A stretch of 64,000 nt of DNA from Streptomyces sp. NBC_01549 (GTDB taxonomy: Bacteria > Actinomycetota > Actinomycetes > Streptomycetales > Streptomycetaceae). The stretch spans positions 5,575,001 through 5,639,000 of the forward strand of contig NZ_JAPEPW010000001.1 of the NCBI RefSeq assembly GCF_026339955.1, written 5' to 3'. This document shows positions 42,473 through 51,705 of this stretch, piece by piece; the stretch's first letter is position 1; each line of letters opens with the position of its first letter. A model generated the notes under the pieces. That model ran no database searches. It was not told the DNA's origin and saw nothing but the letters and a program-made list of their open reading frames with translations. Both the position numbers and the translations under genes were made by a program.

Positions 42473-42979
42473 ATGATCAGCACTCCCCACACCGCGGGCC
42501 CCCTCGTCATCAGAAGCGCGCTGCCCAGCGAGGCCGCCACCATCACCGACCTGCACGTCCGCGCCCGTTCCACGTACTACCCGGACGGTCTGCCCTTCGG
42601 TGACGTCGACTGGGTCGCGGCATGGCGGGGCAGCATCGAGCGTCCCGAGGCCCACGTCCTGTGCGCGGTACGTGACGGACACCTGGTGGGCATCGCCTCC
42701 TTCCGGACGGACGACGACGCGCCCACCGACACCGTGAGGCTCTTCCAGTTCCACGTCGATCCCGACCGATGGCGCCAGGGCATCGGCCGGGAACTGCACG
42801 CGGCCTGCCTCGAACAGTGGCGGGCCGACGGCAAGCGCACGGCCACCCTCGACGTGCACGTCGACAACGCCCGCGCCCAGGCCTTCTACGCCCGTCAGGG
42901 CTGGGTCCCGGACTCGGAGAACCCGCCCGCCGAGGGCGATCACCACCTCTCCCTGCGGTACGCCGTCGCCGGGGAATGA
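42473..42979 (+). CDS. GNAT family N-acetyltransferase
   Basis: 168 residues. The acetyl-CoA-binding loop is DRWRQGIGRELHAAC, with the C-terminal DVHVDNARAQAFYARQGW block. The substrate is unknown. ATG 42473 (MISTPHTAGPLVIRSAL) gives a normal N-terminus, while longer starts read into the GC-rich gap. It lies 65 bp after the DUF1349 gene on the same strand. Confidence 0.88.
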   Translation: MISTPHTAGPLVIRSALPSEAATITDLHVRARSTYYPDGLPFGDVDWVAAWRGSIERPEAHVLCAVRDGHLVGIASFRTDDDAPTDTVRLFQFHVDPDRWRQGIGRELHAACLEQWRADGKRTATLDVHVDNARAQAFYARQGWVPDSENPPAEGDHHLSLRYAVAGE

Positions 42980-43058
42980 AAACGGCCGCTTGAACGTTCA
43001 CATACTCCTGCCCCCTCGGAGGGGCCCGTATCCGTACGACCTGGAGAGAGCCGAAGAC

Positions 43059-43778
43059 ATGCGCGTCGAGATCTGGTCGGATATCGCTTGTCCCTGGTGT
43101 TACGTCGGAAAGGCCCGCTTCGAGAAGGCGCTGGACGCCTTCCCGCACCGTGACGAGGTCGAGGTCGTGCACCGCTCCTTCGAGCTGGACCCCGGTCGCG
43201 CCAAGGGCGACATCCAGCCCGTGATCAAGATGCTGACCAAGAAGTACGGCATGAGCGAGGCGCAGGCGCAGGCCGGCGAGGAGAACCTGGGCACGCAGGC
43301 CGCCGCCGAAGGCCTGGACTACCGCACCCGGGACCGCGACCACGGCAACACCTTCGACATGCACCGCCTCCTCCACTTCGCCAAGGAGCGGGGACGTCAG
43401 GACGAGCTGATCGGCCTGCTGTACAAGGCGAACTTCGCCGAGGAGCGGACGGTCTTCAACGACGACGAGCGGCTCGTCGAGCTGGCCGTCGCCGCCGGGC
43501 TCGACGCCGACGCGGCCCGCGAGGTGCTGGCCGACCCGAAGGCGTACGCCGACGAGGTGCGCGCCGACGAGCGCGAGGCCGCCGAGCTCGGTGCGAACGG
43601 CGTGCCGTTCTTCGTCCTGGACCGCAAGTACGGGGTCTCCGGCGCCCAGCCCGCCGAGGTCTTCGCGCAGGCACTGACCCAGGCGTGGGGCGAGCGCCCG
43701 CCGGTGAAGCTGATCCAGAGCGGTGCCGCCGACGCGGAGGTCTGCGGCCCGGACGGATGCGCCGTACCGCAGCCGTGA
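43059..43778 (+). CDS. DsbA family oxidoreductase (FrnE-like)
   Basis: 239 residues. Thioredoxin-type active site Cys11-Pro-Trp-Cys14 in IWSDIACPWCYVGK, followed by a helical insertion (HGNTFDMHRLLHFAKERGRQ) and the cis-proline region NGVPFFVLDRKYGVSGAQP. Extra cysteines at the C-terminus (EVCGPDGCAV) recall FrnE, which carries a second redox pair. It is cytoplasmic (no signal) and likely a disulfide isomerase or stress protein. GGAGAGAG precedes ATG 43059. Confidence 0.88.
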   Translation: MRVEIWSDIACPWCYVGKARFEKALDAFPHRDEVEVVHRSFELDPGRAKGDIQPVIKMLTKKYGMSEAQAQAGEENLGTQAAAEGLDYRTRDRDHGNTFDMHRLLHFAKERGRQDELIGLLYKANFAEERTVFNDDERLVELAVAAGLDADAAREVLADPKAYADEVRADEREAAELGANGVPFFVLDRKYGVSGAQPAEVFAQALTQAWGERPPVKLIQSGAADAEVCGPDGCAVPQP

Positions 43779-43894
43779 GCCCGTCCGGCACGGTGGTGAA
43801 AGCGCAGGTCGGGGCGGACGTATAAGCAGTCCTTGGCGGAACCGCGTAGAAGTCCGTAATGGACGAGAGGTGCTCGGGGCCGCAGAGTGGTGCC

Positions 43895-44944
43895 ATGGAG
43901 ACCTTCGAGAGCCTCGTACGAGCCGAGTTCGCCCCGAAGAACACCTATCTGAACACCGCGAGCTGCGGACTCCTGCCGGCGCGCACGGTCGAGGCCATGC
44001 GCGCCGCCGTCGAGTCCGTCGCCGACGGACGGCCGTCCGACATGTTCGACGACGTGGAGGCCGCCCGCGCCGCCTTCGCCCGGCTGACCGGGGTCCCCGC
44101 GGGCCGGGTGGCGGCCGGGGCCTCGGTCGCCGTCTACAGCGGACTGATCGCCGCCTCACTGCCGCCGGGCGCCGAAGTCCTCACCGCGGAGGACGACTTC
44201 AGCTCCGTCGTGAACCCCTTCCACGTCCGCGGCGACCTCAAGACGCGCGCCGTCCCGCTGGAACGGATCGCCGAGTCCGTACGGCCGGGCACCGCGCTCG
44301 TCGCGGTCAGCGCCGCGCAGTCGGCGGACGGGCGGGTCGCCGATCTGGCGGGCATCGCCCGGGCCGCGCGCGAGCACGGGGCGCGTACCTACATCGACGC
44401 GTCCCAGGCGGCCGGCTGGCTGCCGGTGGAGGCCGACGCGTACGACTTCGTCTCCTCGGTCGCCTTCAAGTGGCTCGTCTGCCCGCGGGGCGTGGGCTTC
44501 CTGGTCGTCCCGGAGGACCTCGGCGGGCTCACTCCGGTGTTCGCCGGCTGGGTCGCGGGTGAGGCGCCCTGGGACAGCTGCTACGGCCCCGTGGAGGAAC
44601 TCGCGCACTCGGCGCGGCGGTTCGACGAGAGCCCCAGCCTCTTCTCGTACGCGGGCGCCCGGCACTCGCTGGAACTCGTCGAGGAGCTGGGCGTGGCGAA
44701 CGTACGCGCCCATGACCTCGCCCTCGCCGACCGTTTCCGCGCCGGGCTCCAACGGCTCGGCCACGCACCGGTCCCCGCCCCCGCCTCGCCGATCGTGTCC
44801 GTGCCCGGACTCGGCCGGCGGCAGCCGGAGCTGAGCGAGGCCGGGGTGGAGGTCTCCGACCGCGCGGGCAACCTGCGCGCGGCCTTCCACCTGTACAACA
44901 CCCCCGCCGACGTCGACCGCCTGCTGGACGTCCTGTCCGGCTGA
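43895..44944 (+). CDS. class V aminotransferase (cysteine desulfurase/epimerase-like)
   Basis: 349 residues, PLP fold type I. N-terminal YLNTASCGLLPART, phosphate loop GASVAVYSGL, Asp in YIDASQAAGW and the Schiff-base lysine in VSSVAFKWLVCPRG. The C-terminus (NLRAAFHLYNTPADVDRLL) is typical. The exact reaction cannot be assigned. ATG 43895 (METFESLVRAEF) fits homolog starts better than ATG 43859. It is convergent with ectD. Confidence 0.82.
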   Translation: METFESLVRAEFAPKNTYLNTASCGLLPARTVEAMRAAVESVADGRPSDMFDDVEAARAAFARLTGVPAGRVAAGASVAVYSGLIAASLPPGAEVLTAEDDFSSVVNPFHVRGDLKTRAVPLERIAESVRPGTALVAVSAAQSADGRVADLAGIARAAREHGARTYIDASQAAGWLPVEADAYDFVSSVAFKWLVCPRGVGFLVVPEDLGGLTPVFAGWVAGEAPWDSCYGPVEELAHSARRFDESPSLFSYAGARHSLELVEELGVANVRAHDLALADRFRAGLQRLGHAPVPAPASPIVSVPGLGRRQPELSEAGVEVSDRAGNLRAAFHLYNTPADVDRLLDVLSG

Positions 44945-44990
44945 CCCCGGCGGGGGCTCCTTCACGCTCGCGGCTACGCCTTGCCCGCGG

Positions 44991-45911
44991 CTACTTCACG
45001 GGCGTGAAATCACGGGCACCGATGAACTCGGGCCTGCGCACCGGCGCCGCGAACGGCTCCACCGCCGCGTTCTCCACGCTGTTGAACACGATGAAGACGT
45101 TGCTGCGCGGGAACGGGGTGATGTTGTCCCCGGAGCCGTGCATGCAGTTGCAGTCGAACCAGGTCGCCGAGCCGGCCCGGCCCGTGAACAGCTTGATGCC
45201 GTGCCGGCCGGCGAAGCGGGTGAGCGCCTCGTCGGACGGGGTGCCCGCGTCCTGCATCTGGAGCGACTTCTTGTAGTTGTCCCGCGGGGTGGCCCCCGCA
45301 CAGCCGAGGAACGTCTTGTGCGACCCCGGCATGATCATGAGGCCGCCGTTGGTGTCGTGGTTCTCGGTCAGCGCGATCGACACGGACACGGTCCGCATGT
45401 TCGCCAGCCCGTCCTCGGCGTGCCAGGTCTCGAAGTCCGAGTGCCAGTAGAATCCGCTGGCCCCGAAGCCCGGCTTGACGTTGATCCGCGACTGGTGGAC
45501 GTAGACGTCCGAGCCGAGGATCTGCCGGGCCCGCCCGACGACCCGTTCGTCGCGTACGAGCGCGGCGAAGACCTCGCTGATCCGGTGCACCTCGAAGACG
45601 GACCGGATCTCCCGCGTGGCGGGTTCGACGATCGAGCGCTCGTCGGCGCGGATCGCCGGATCGGTGACCAGCCGCTCCAACTCGGCCCGGTAGAGGGCGA
45701 CGTCGTCCTCGCCGATCAGCTCCTCGACCGCGAGGAAGCCGTCACGCTCGTACGCCTGGAGGTCGGGCACGGAGAACGGCCCCGGCGTGCCGGGCGCGCC
45801 CCAGACGACCGGGTCCTGGCGGGGCACGGACACCTCGCCGGCGCCGCGGCTGGGGTAGAGGTCGGTGACGGTGGTCGTGCCGGTCGTCTTGGTCGTGGTG
45901 GTCGTGGTCAT
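44991..45911 (-). CDS. ectD: ectoine 5-hydroxylase
   Basis: 306 residues, Fe(II)/2-oxoglutarate dioxygenase. The iron ligands are H-x-D in FYWHSDFETWHAEDG and the distal His in CNCMHGSGDN. EctD-specific stretches include VYVHQSRINVKPGFGASG and FLAVEELIGEDDVALYR. It converts ectoine to 5-hydroxyectoine. It is the last gene of ectABCD, six bases after ectC. Its N-terminus is a threonine-rich low-complexity run (TTTTTTKTTGTTTV). Confidence 0.96.
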   Translation of the reverse strand: MTTTTTTKTTGTTTVTDLYPSRGAGEVSVPRQDPVVWGAPGTPGPFSVPDLQAYERDGFLAVEELIGEDDVALYRAELERLVTDPAIRADERSIVEPATREIRSVFEVHRISEVFAALVRDERVVGRARQILGSDVYVHQSRINVKPGFGASGFYWHSDFETWHAEDGLANMRTVSVSIALTENHDTNGGLMIMPGSHKTFLGCAGATPRDNYKKSLQMQDAGTPSDEALTRFAGRHGIKLFTGRAGSATWFDCNCMHGSGDNITPFPRSNVFIVFNSVENAAVEPFAAPVRRPEFIGARDFTPVK

Positions 45912-45917
45912 GGGGCT

Positions 45918-46322
45918 TCAGACCTCCTCGGGTTCGGTCAGCAGCGGGTAGACGCCGTTCTCGTCGTGGTCCTCCCGTCCGGTGACGGGAGGGTTGAAGA
46001 CGCAGACGCACCGGAAGTCGGTCTTGGGGCGCATGGTGTGGCGCTCGTGGCCGTCGAGCAGGTACATCGTGCCCGGCGTGATCCAGTGCGTCTCACCGGT
46101 CTCGTCGTCGGTCAGTTCGGCCTCGCCCTCCACGCAGAGCACGGCCTCGATGTGGTTCGCATACCACATCGACGTCTCCGTACCCGCGTACAGGACCGTC
46201 TCGTGGAGGGAGAAGCCCACCTTCTCCTTGGCGAGGACGATGCGCTTGCTCTCCCAGGTGCCCGTCGCGGCCTTCACATGCCGGTCGGTGCCTTCGATGT
46301 CCTTGAACGAACGGACTATCAC
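45918..46322 (-). CDS. ectC: L-ectoine synthase
   Basis: 134 residues from GTG 46322 (VIVRSFKDIEGTDRHV). Cupin fold with VLCVEGEAELTDDETGE and YLLDGHERHTMRPK. It cyclises N-gamma-acetyl-diaminobutyrate to ectoine. It lies between ectB and ectD in the usual order. Confidence 0.96.
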   Translation of the reverse strand: MIVRSFKDIEGTDRHVKAATGTWESKRIVLAKEKVGFSLHETVLYAGTETSMWYANHIEAVLCVEGEAELTDDETGETHWITPGTMYLLDGHERHTMRPKTDFRCVCVFNPPVTGREDHDENGVYPLLTEPEEV

Positions 46323-46373
46323 GGTGCTGCCGTGCCTTTCTGTCAGATCTGTCAGATGTCTGCCGTACGTCTG

Positions 46374-47645
46374 TCAGACGGTTTCGCGTACGGCGCGGGC
46401 GAGGGTGCGCAGGCCCTCGTCGAGCTCGTCGGGGGTGATGGTGAGCGCGGGGAGGAGTTTCACGACCTCGCTCTCCGGCCCTGAGGTCTCGATGAGCAGC
46501 CCGAGTTCGAAGGCGCGCCGCGCGACGCGCCCCGCCCGCTCCTTCTCGTGGAACACGAGGCCCCAGACGAGCCCGCGCCCCCGGTACTCCTTCACATCGG
46601 CGAGGTTCTCCTCGGTGACGGAGATCAGCGCCTGCTCGATCTGCTCACCGCGGGCACGGGTCTGCTTCTCCATGGCGGACCCGTCGGACCAGTACGTCTC
46701 CAGGGCCGCGGCGGCGGTGACGAACGCGGGGTTGTTGCCGCGGAAGGTGCCGTTGTGCTCGCCCGGCTCCCAGATGTCCAGCTCGGGCTTGAACAGGCAC
46801 AGCGACATGGGCAGCCCGTACCCGCTGATGGACTTGGACACGGTCACGATGTCGGGCACGATCCCCGCCTCCTCGAAGGAGAAGAACGCCCCCGTCCGCC
46901 CGCAGCCCATCTGGATGTCGTCGACGATGAGCAGCATGTCGCGCCGCGCACACAGGTCGGCGAGGGCGCGCAGCCACTCGGGCCGGGCGACGTTGATACC
47001 GCCCTCGCCCTGCACGGTCTCGACGATGACCGCGGCGGGCTGGTTGAGCCCCGACCCCTGGTCCTCGAGCAGCCGCTCGAACCAGAGGAAGTCCGGCACC
47101 TGGCCGTCGAAGTAGTTGTCGAACGGCATCGGTGTCCCGTGGACCAGCGGAATGCCGGCACCGGCCCGCTTGAAGGCGTTCCCGGTCACGGCGAGCGAGC
47201 CCAGGGACATCCCGTGGAAGGCGTTGGTGAAGGACACGATCGCCTCCCGCCCCTTCACCTTCCGGGCCAGCTTCAGCGCGGACTCGACGGCGTTGGTGCC
47301 CGTCGGCCCCGGGAACATGACTTTGTACGGCAGGTCGCGCGGCCGTAGGACGAGGTTCTGGAAGGCCTCGAGGAAGGCGCGCTTGGCGGTCGTCGACATG
47401 TCGAGACCGTGGGTGACGCCGTCGCGCTCCAGGTAGTCGATGAGGGCCCGTTTGAGTACGGGGTTGTTGTGCCCGTAGTTCAGGGACCCCGCACCGGCGA
47501 AGAAGTCGAGGTACTCGTGCCCGTCCTCGTCGAACATCCGGCTGCCGCGCGCCCGGTCGAAGACGGTGGGCCAGTTGCGGCAGTAGCTGCGCACCTCCGA
47601 CTCCAGGGTCTCGAAGACGCTCAGGTCGGGCTGGATGATGGTCAC
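46374..47645 (-). CDS. ectB: diaminobutyrate-2-oxoglutarate aminotransferase
   Basis: 423 residues from GTG 47645 with GAGGAG upstream. Class III aminotransferase: FFAGAGSLNYGHNNP, VDDIQMGCGRTGAFFSFE (Asp) and the PLP lysine in TVSKSISGYGLP. It makes L-2,4-diaminobutyrate from aspartate semialdehyde, the first ectoine-specific step. Confidence 0.96.
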   Translation of the reverse strand: MTIIQPDLSVFETLESEVRSYCRNWPTVFDRARGSRMFDEDGHEYLDFFAGAGSLNYGHNNPVLKRALIDYLERDGVTHGLDMSTTAKRAFLEAFQNLVLRPRDLPYKVMFPGPTGTNAVESALKLARKVKGREAIVSFTNAFHGMSLGSLAVTGNAFKRAGAGIPLVHGTPMPFDNYFDGQVPDFLWFERLLEDQGSGLNQPAAVIVETVQGEGGINVARPEWLRALADLCARRDMLLIVDDIQMGCGRTGAFFSFEEAGIVPDIVTVSKSISGYGLPMSLCLFKPELDIWEPGEHNGTFRGNNPAFVTAAAALETYWSDGSAMEKQTRARGEQIEQALISVTEENLADVKEYRGRGLVWGLVFHEKERAGRVARRAFELGLLIETSGPESEVVKLLPALTITPDELDEGLRTLARAVRETV

Positions 47646-47746
47646 GGCGAATCGCTCCTCGGTGCGTGGGGGAGGGAGGGGGATATCAGGGGGGACGTCC
47701 GGGTCAGCCCGGGGCCGGGCACGGGCGCGGGATCAGCGGCCCGGGG

Positions 47747-48286
47747 TCAGCGGGGGAGCGGACCGATCCGGTAGAGCACTTCGGGGTCGTGCGGTCCGTC
47801 GGGGAACTGCCCCGCCTGGAACAGCACCTCGCGCTCGACGGTCGCGCCGTGGCGTCGCGCGTACGAGGTGAACAGGCGCTCGGAGGCGGTGTTGCCGGGC
47901 GTGATCGTGGTCTCGACGTCGGTGATCGTCCGTTGCCGCGCGACCCGCGCGGTCAGCCCGTCGAGCAGGGCCGCGGCCAGTCCGCGTCCGCGGTGGGCGG
48001 CGTCGACGGCCACCTGCCACACGAGAAGGGTGCCCGGGTGCTCGGGCCGGACGTACCCGGTGACGAAGCCGACGGGCGCTCCGTCCGTGTCACGCGCCAC
48101 CGCTGATGTGCCGGCGAAGTCACGGCACCACAGCAGATAGCTGTACGAGGAGTTCAGGTCGAGGGTTCCGGAGTCCTTGGCGATATGCCAGAGTGCGGCT
48201 CCGTCCGCCACCTTCGGACGGTCGATCCGAAGGCCCTCCGGCATTTCCAGGAATTCCGCTTGCAGGTCTGCTTGTGCGGCGGTCAT
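47747..48286 (-). CDS. ectA: L-2,4-diaminobutyrate acetyltransferase
   Basis: 179 residues. GNAT fold with the acetyl-CoA loop DAAHRGRGLAAALLDGL and TITPGNTASERLFTSYARR. It acetylates diaminobutyrate for EctC. ATG 48286 has no Shine-Dalgarno; an AT-rich TAAATT (48300-48295, minus strand) sits eight bases before it, so a leaderless transcript is possible. An upstream open extension has no support. First gene of ectABCD. Confidence 0.94.
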   Translation of the reverse strand: MTAAQADLQAEFLEMPEGLRIDRPKVADGAALWHIAKDSGTLDLNSSYSYLLWCRDFAGTSAVARDTDGAPVGFVTGYVRPEHPGTLLVWQVAVDAAHRGRGLAAALLDGLTARVARQRTITDVETTITPGNTASERLFTSYARRHGATVEREVLFQAGQFPDGPHDPEVLYRIGPLPR

Positions 48287-48695
48287 GCGGATTGAATTTA
48301 CCGATGGAAATCTTAAATTGCATCGTCGGCCGGGGTTACGTGCGACGTGCCGTTGTGTTATCACGCGCCCGTGAGTACCTAGCGCCATGAGCGGTAAATG
48401 ACCGCTTTCGACCGGAAAATAGCGGAGGAAATGGACGCATTGTGGAGTGCGTCACAGCCACACAATCGCCACGAGATGTGCGCGGATTATGTTGGTTGGC
48501 GTTCGCGAAATCTTTGCGTTTAGGGGCGGAGAAAGCGGGCAGAAGAATACGGAAAGCTACCCTGCGAATTAATATAAGGATAAGCGTGGAGAGGGTCCCG
48601 TGAATTGATGCGGTGGGTGAGTTCAGGGGCGCGGGGAACCGCGCGACCAGTCCCACCCACCCGCAGCCGACACACCCACCCGGGGGTCTGGGGGG
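48287..48695. other. 409-bp AT-richer intergenic region upstream of ectA
   Basis: No gene is seen. The first 300 bp are markedly AT-richer than the window (for example AATTAATATAAGG near 48570), consistent with a regulated promoter region for the osmotic-stress ect operon. From about 48620 a GC-rich Streptomyces-type intergenic repeat (GGGGCGCGGGGAACCGCGCG) precedes the end of the next gene. No individual promoter could be fixed with confidence. Confidence 0.6.
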
Positions 48696-49796
48696 CTAGG
48701 CCCACGCCTCCGTCGCGGCGCGGTGTGCCGCTTGCAGGTCCACCGTGAGGCCGGACTCGGCCATCGCCGCCCCCAGCGCCGCGAGGCAGGAGCGTACGAC
48801 CCCCGGCGTCGCGTCGGGGCCGTAGTGGTTCACCCGGATCATCTCCTTCGCCAGCGCACCCCCACCCGTGACCAACGGCAACACCGGATCCGCGGTCAAC
48901 GCCTTCGCGACCAACACCCCCGCATCGACCCCGGCCGGCGCCCGCAGCGTCGTGGCGACCGGCGCCGCGTCCCCCGCCTCGTACACATACGGCTCCAGCC
49001 CGCCACCGAGCGCGCCCGCCCCCGCCCGCGTGGCCGCCGCCGCCAGGGCGTGTCGGCGCATCACCGCGTCGAGCCCCTCCGACTCGATCCGCTCGACACA
49101 CGCCTCCAGCGCCAGCATCTCCAACTGCGCCGGCGCGTGCAGCAGCGCCTTGCGGCCGCCGTCGACCCACCGCTCCTTCCAGTCCAGCAGGGAGAGGTAG
49201 GACCGACGCGGCGCCCCGGGATTGGCGGCCATCCGCGCCCACGCCCGCTCGCTCACGGACACGGCCGACACCCCGGCGGGCCCGCCCATCGCCTTCTGTG
49301 CCCCGATCACGCACAGGTCGACCCCCCACGCGTCCGGCAGCACCGGCTCCGCGCCGATCGAGGCGACGGCGTCCAGGTAGAACAGCGCGCCGTGCGCACG
49401 CACGACCTCGCCGATCTCCGCGACGGGGTTCGTGTTCCCCGTCGCCGCCTCCGCGTGCACCAGCGAGACGAAGTCGATCGACGGATGCTCGGCGAAGGCG
49501 TCACGCACCTGCGCGGCCGTGACCGCCGTGTGGAACGGCACCGTGAGGTCGATCACCCTCGCACCGCAGTCCCGCAACCAGTCCCCGAAGGTCTGCCCGT
49601 ACGGCCCGGTGATCACGTTGAGCGCGGTGGTGCCGGGGCCGGCCGTGGCGCGAATGGCGCCTTCCAGGGGCAGCAGCGCCTCACCCTGCATGATCACGAC
49701 GTCCTGCTCGGTGGAGAGCAGCCGCGCCACGCGGTCCTCGATCGCCGCGAAGTGTGCGGCGCTCAGCGGGGCGAGGTCCAGGAAGGGGTGGGTCAC
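48696..49796 (-). CDS. class V aminotransferase (alanine-glyoxylate/phosphonate type)
   Basis: 366 residues from GTG 49796 (VTHPFLDLAPLSAAHF). PLP fold I with QGEALLPLEGAIR, HAEAATGNTNPV, Asp in YLDAVASIG and the Schiff-base lysine in CVIGAQKAMGGPAG. Closest in style to alanine-glyoxylate or pyridoxamine-pyruvate aminotransferases. GTG 49817 would add seven residues. It is divergent from the amino-acid transporter operon, so a link to imported amino-acid metabolism is plausible but unproven. Confidence 0.85.
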   Translation of the reverse strand: MTHPFLDLAPLSAAHFAAIEDRVARLLSTEQDVVIMQGEALLPLEGAIRATAGPGTTALNVITGPYGQTFGDWLRDCGARVIDLTVPFHTAVTAAQVRDAFAEHPSIDFVSLVHAEAATGNTNPVAEIGEVVRAHGALFYLDAVASIGAEPVLPDAWGVDLCVIGAQKAMGGPAGVSAVSVSERAWARMAANPGAPRRSYLSLLDWKERWVDGGRKALLHAPAQLEMLALEACVERIESEGLDAVMRRHALAAAATRAGAGALGGGLEPYVYEAGDAAPVATTLRAPAGVDAGVLVAKALTADPVLPLVTGGGALAKEMIRVNHYGPDATPGVVRSCLAALGAAMAESGLTVDLQAAHRAATEAWA

Positions 49797-49971
49797 GGCG
49801 GTGCTCTCTTCGCTCACGGGTTCCAATGCGCAGCCCCGAGCGTATCCGGCGGCCTTGTGGCGCCGCGGCGATCCTCGGTCGTACGGGCGGACACCCCTAG
49901 TTCTTACGGCCAGATGGCCCAGCGAGGCATGACTTCCGAGGCTGAACGGGTGCAACAGCCATCGGATTGGT

Positions 49972-49999
49972 TTGAGTGAGTCAAACCTTTCCTTATAAT
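49972..49999 (+). promoter_or_regulatory. strong predicted promoter of the amino-acid transporter operon
   Basis: -35 TTGAGT (49972-49977), 16-bp spacer, perfect -10 TATAAT (49994-49999), 33 bp before the GTG start. The -35 is embedded in an inverted repeat TTTGA-N5-TCAAA (49971-49985), a likely operator. Confidence 0.7.
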
Positions 50000-50032
50000 C
50001 GGAATCCTCCATTCCCCCCACAGGAGGTCTTC

Positions 50033-50875
50033 GTGAACTCGGTCCCCGGACGCCGGACGCGCATTCTGGCCGCCACCACCGCCGCGGTCGGGCTGCTGCT
50101 CGTGGCCGGCTGCTCCTCAGGCAACGGAGGGGGCAAGAGCAGTGCCAAGGGGGTTCCCCTGGTCAAGGCGGGCCAGCTCACCACCTGCACCCATCTCCCG
50201 TACCCGCCGTTCCAGTCGGAGATCGACGGCAAGGTGCAGGGCTTCGACGTCTCGCTCATCGACCTGGTCGCGGGGGACCTCGGTGTCAAGCAGACCATCG
50301 TCGACACGCCCTTCGAGAACTTCAAGACGGGCGCGTTCCTCAACTCCGGCCAGTGCGACCTCGCCGCGGCCGGCATGACGATCACCGAGGAGCGCAAGAA
50401 GAACGTCGACTTCTCCGACCCGTACTTCGACGCGACCCAGGCCGTCCTGGTCGACAAGAAGAGCGGCATCAACTCCCTCGCCGACGTGAAGTCCAAGGGC
50501 AAGAAGCTCGGCGCCCAGGCGCAGACCACGGGCGAGGAGTACGCGACGAAGCAGGGCTTCGACCCGATCTCCTTCGAGTCCTCCGACGCGGTCCTCAACG
50601 GCCTGCGCACCGGGCAGGTCCAGGCCGTCGTCATCGACTACCCGGTCGTCCAGGGCTGGCTGAAGGACAAGGCGAACGCCGACGCCTTCAAGGTGGTCGA
50701 CAACCTCAACACCGGTGAGCAGTACGGATTCACGGTGAAGAAGGGCAACACCAAGCTCCTCGCCGCCATCAACAAGGCGATCAAGGAAGCGAAGGCCGAC
50801 GGCACGTACAAGAAGCTCTACGAGAAGTGGATCGGCCCGTACTCCGCGGCCGCCGCCTCGCCGTCCGCCTCATGA
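50033..50875 (+). CDS. polar amino-acid ABC transporter substrate-binding lipoprotein
   Basis: 280 residues from GTG 50033 with an ideal CAGGAGG site. Lipobox LLVAGC with Cys27. Family 3 solute-binding motifs are CTHLPYPPFQSEIDGKVQGFDV, GAFLNSGQCDLAAAGMTIT and GKKLGAQAQTTGEEYA. It binds an amino acid outside the membrane for the permease and ATPase encoded downstream in the same operon. The substrate is not determinable. Confidence 0.92.
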   Translation: MNSVPGRRTRILAATTAAVGLLLVAGCSSGNGGGKSSAKGVPLVKAGQLTTCTHLPYPPFQSEIDGKVQGFDVSLIDLVAGDLGVKQTIVDTPFENFKTGAFLNSGQCDLAAAGMTITEERKKNVDFSDPYFDATQAVLVDKKSGINSLADVKSKGKKLGAQAQTTGEEYATKQGFDPISFESSDAVLNGLRTGQVQAVVIDYPVVQGWLKDKANADAFKVVDNLNTGEQYGFTVKKGNTKLLAAINKAIKEAKADGTYKKLYEKWIGPYSAAAASPSAS

Positions 50876-51705
50876 GCCGTGCCGACGCACAGCTCCAGCC
50901 TCGCAAGTCCGGCCTGACCCGGCGCCAGAAGCGCGCCCTCTCGCGCGGCGCGCAGTACGTCGTCTTCGTCGCCGTCGTGATCGCCTTCGCGGTCACGGCG
51001 GACTGGGGGCGTCTGAAGAACCAGTTCGCGCAGTGGGACCTGGTCAAGCAGATGTTCCCGGACGTCATCACGCTGGCGCTGAAGAACACCGTGCTCTACA
51101 CGATGTCCGGCTTCGTGTTCGGCCTCGTGCTCGGCATGGTCATCGCCCTGATGCGACTGTCTCCGGTGGGCCCCTACCGCTGGCTCGCCGGTATCTACAT
51201 CGAGATCTTCCGGGGCCTGCCCGCCCTGCTGATCTTCGTCTTCGTGGGCGTCGCCGTACCGCTGGCCTTCCCGGGCACGCAGATCCCCGGCGGCACCTAC
51301 GGCAAGGTGGCGCTCGCGCTGGGTCTGGTCTCGGCCGCGTACATGGCCGAGACGATCCGCGCGGGCATCCAGGCGGTGCCCAAGGGACAGATGGAGGCGG
51401 CCCGCTCGCTGGGCTTCTCGCACGCCCGGGCCATGGTCTCGATCGTCATCCCGCAGGCGTTCCGCATCGTGATCCCGCCGCTCACCAACGAGCTCGTCCT
51501 TCTCTTCAAGGACTCCTCGCTGGTGCTGTTCCTCGGGGTCACCCTTGAGGAACGCGAGCTCACCAAGTTCGGGCGCGACCTGGCGAGCCAGACCGCCAAC
51601 TCCACACCGATCCTGGTCGCGGGCCTGTGCTATCTGCTCGTCACCGTGCCGCTCGGATTCGTCGTACGCCGCCTGGAGGCCAAGGCCGGGGAGGCCACCA
51701 AGTGA
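50872..51705 (+). CDS. polar amino-acid ABC transporter permease
   Basis: 277 residues, HisM/GlnP type. Helices around VIAFAVTADW, LALKNTVLYTMSGFVFGLVLG and LLIFVFVGVAVPLAF, with the conserved loop EAARSLGFSHARAMVSIVIP for ATPase contact. It overlaps both neighbours (ATGA/GTGA). It probably works as a homodimer, since only one permease gene is present. Confidence 0.92.
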   Translation: MSRADAQLQPRKSGLTRRQKRALSRGAQYVVFVAVVIAFAVTADWGRLKNQFAQWDLVKQMFPDVITLALKNTVLYTMSGFVFGLVLGMVIALMRLSPVGPYRWLAGIYIEIFRGLPALLIFVFVGVAVPLAFPGTQIPGGTYGKVALALGLVSAAYMAETIRAGIQAVPKGQMEAARSLGFSHARAMVSIVIPQAFRIVIPPLTNELVLLFKDSSLVLFLGVTLEERELTKFGRDLASQTANSTPILVAGLCYLLVTVPLGFVVRRLEAKAGEATK

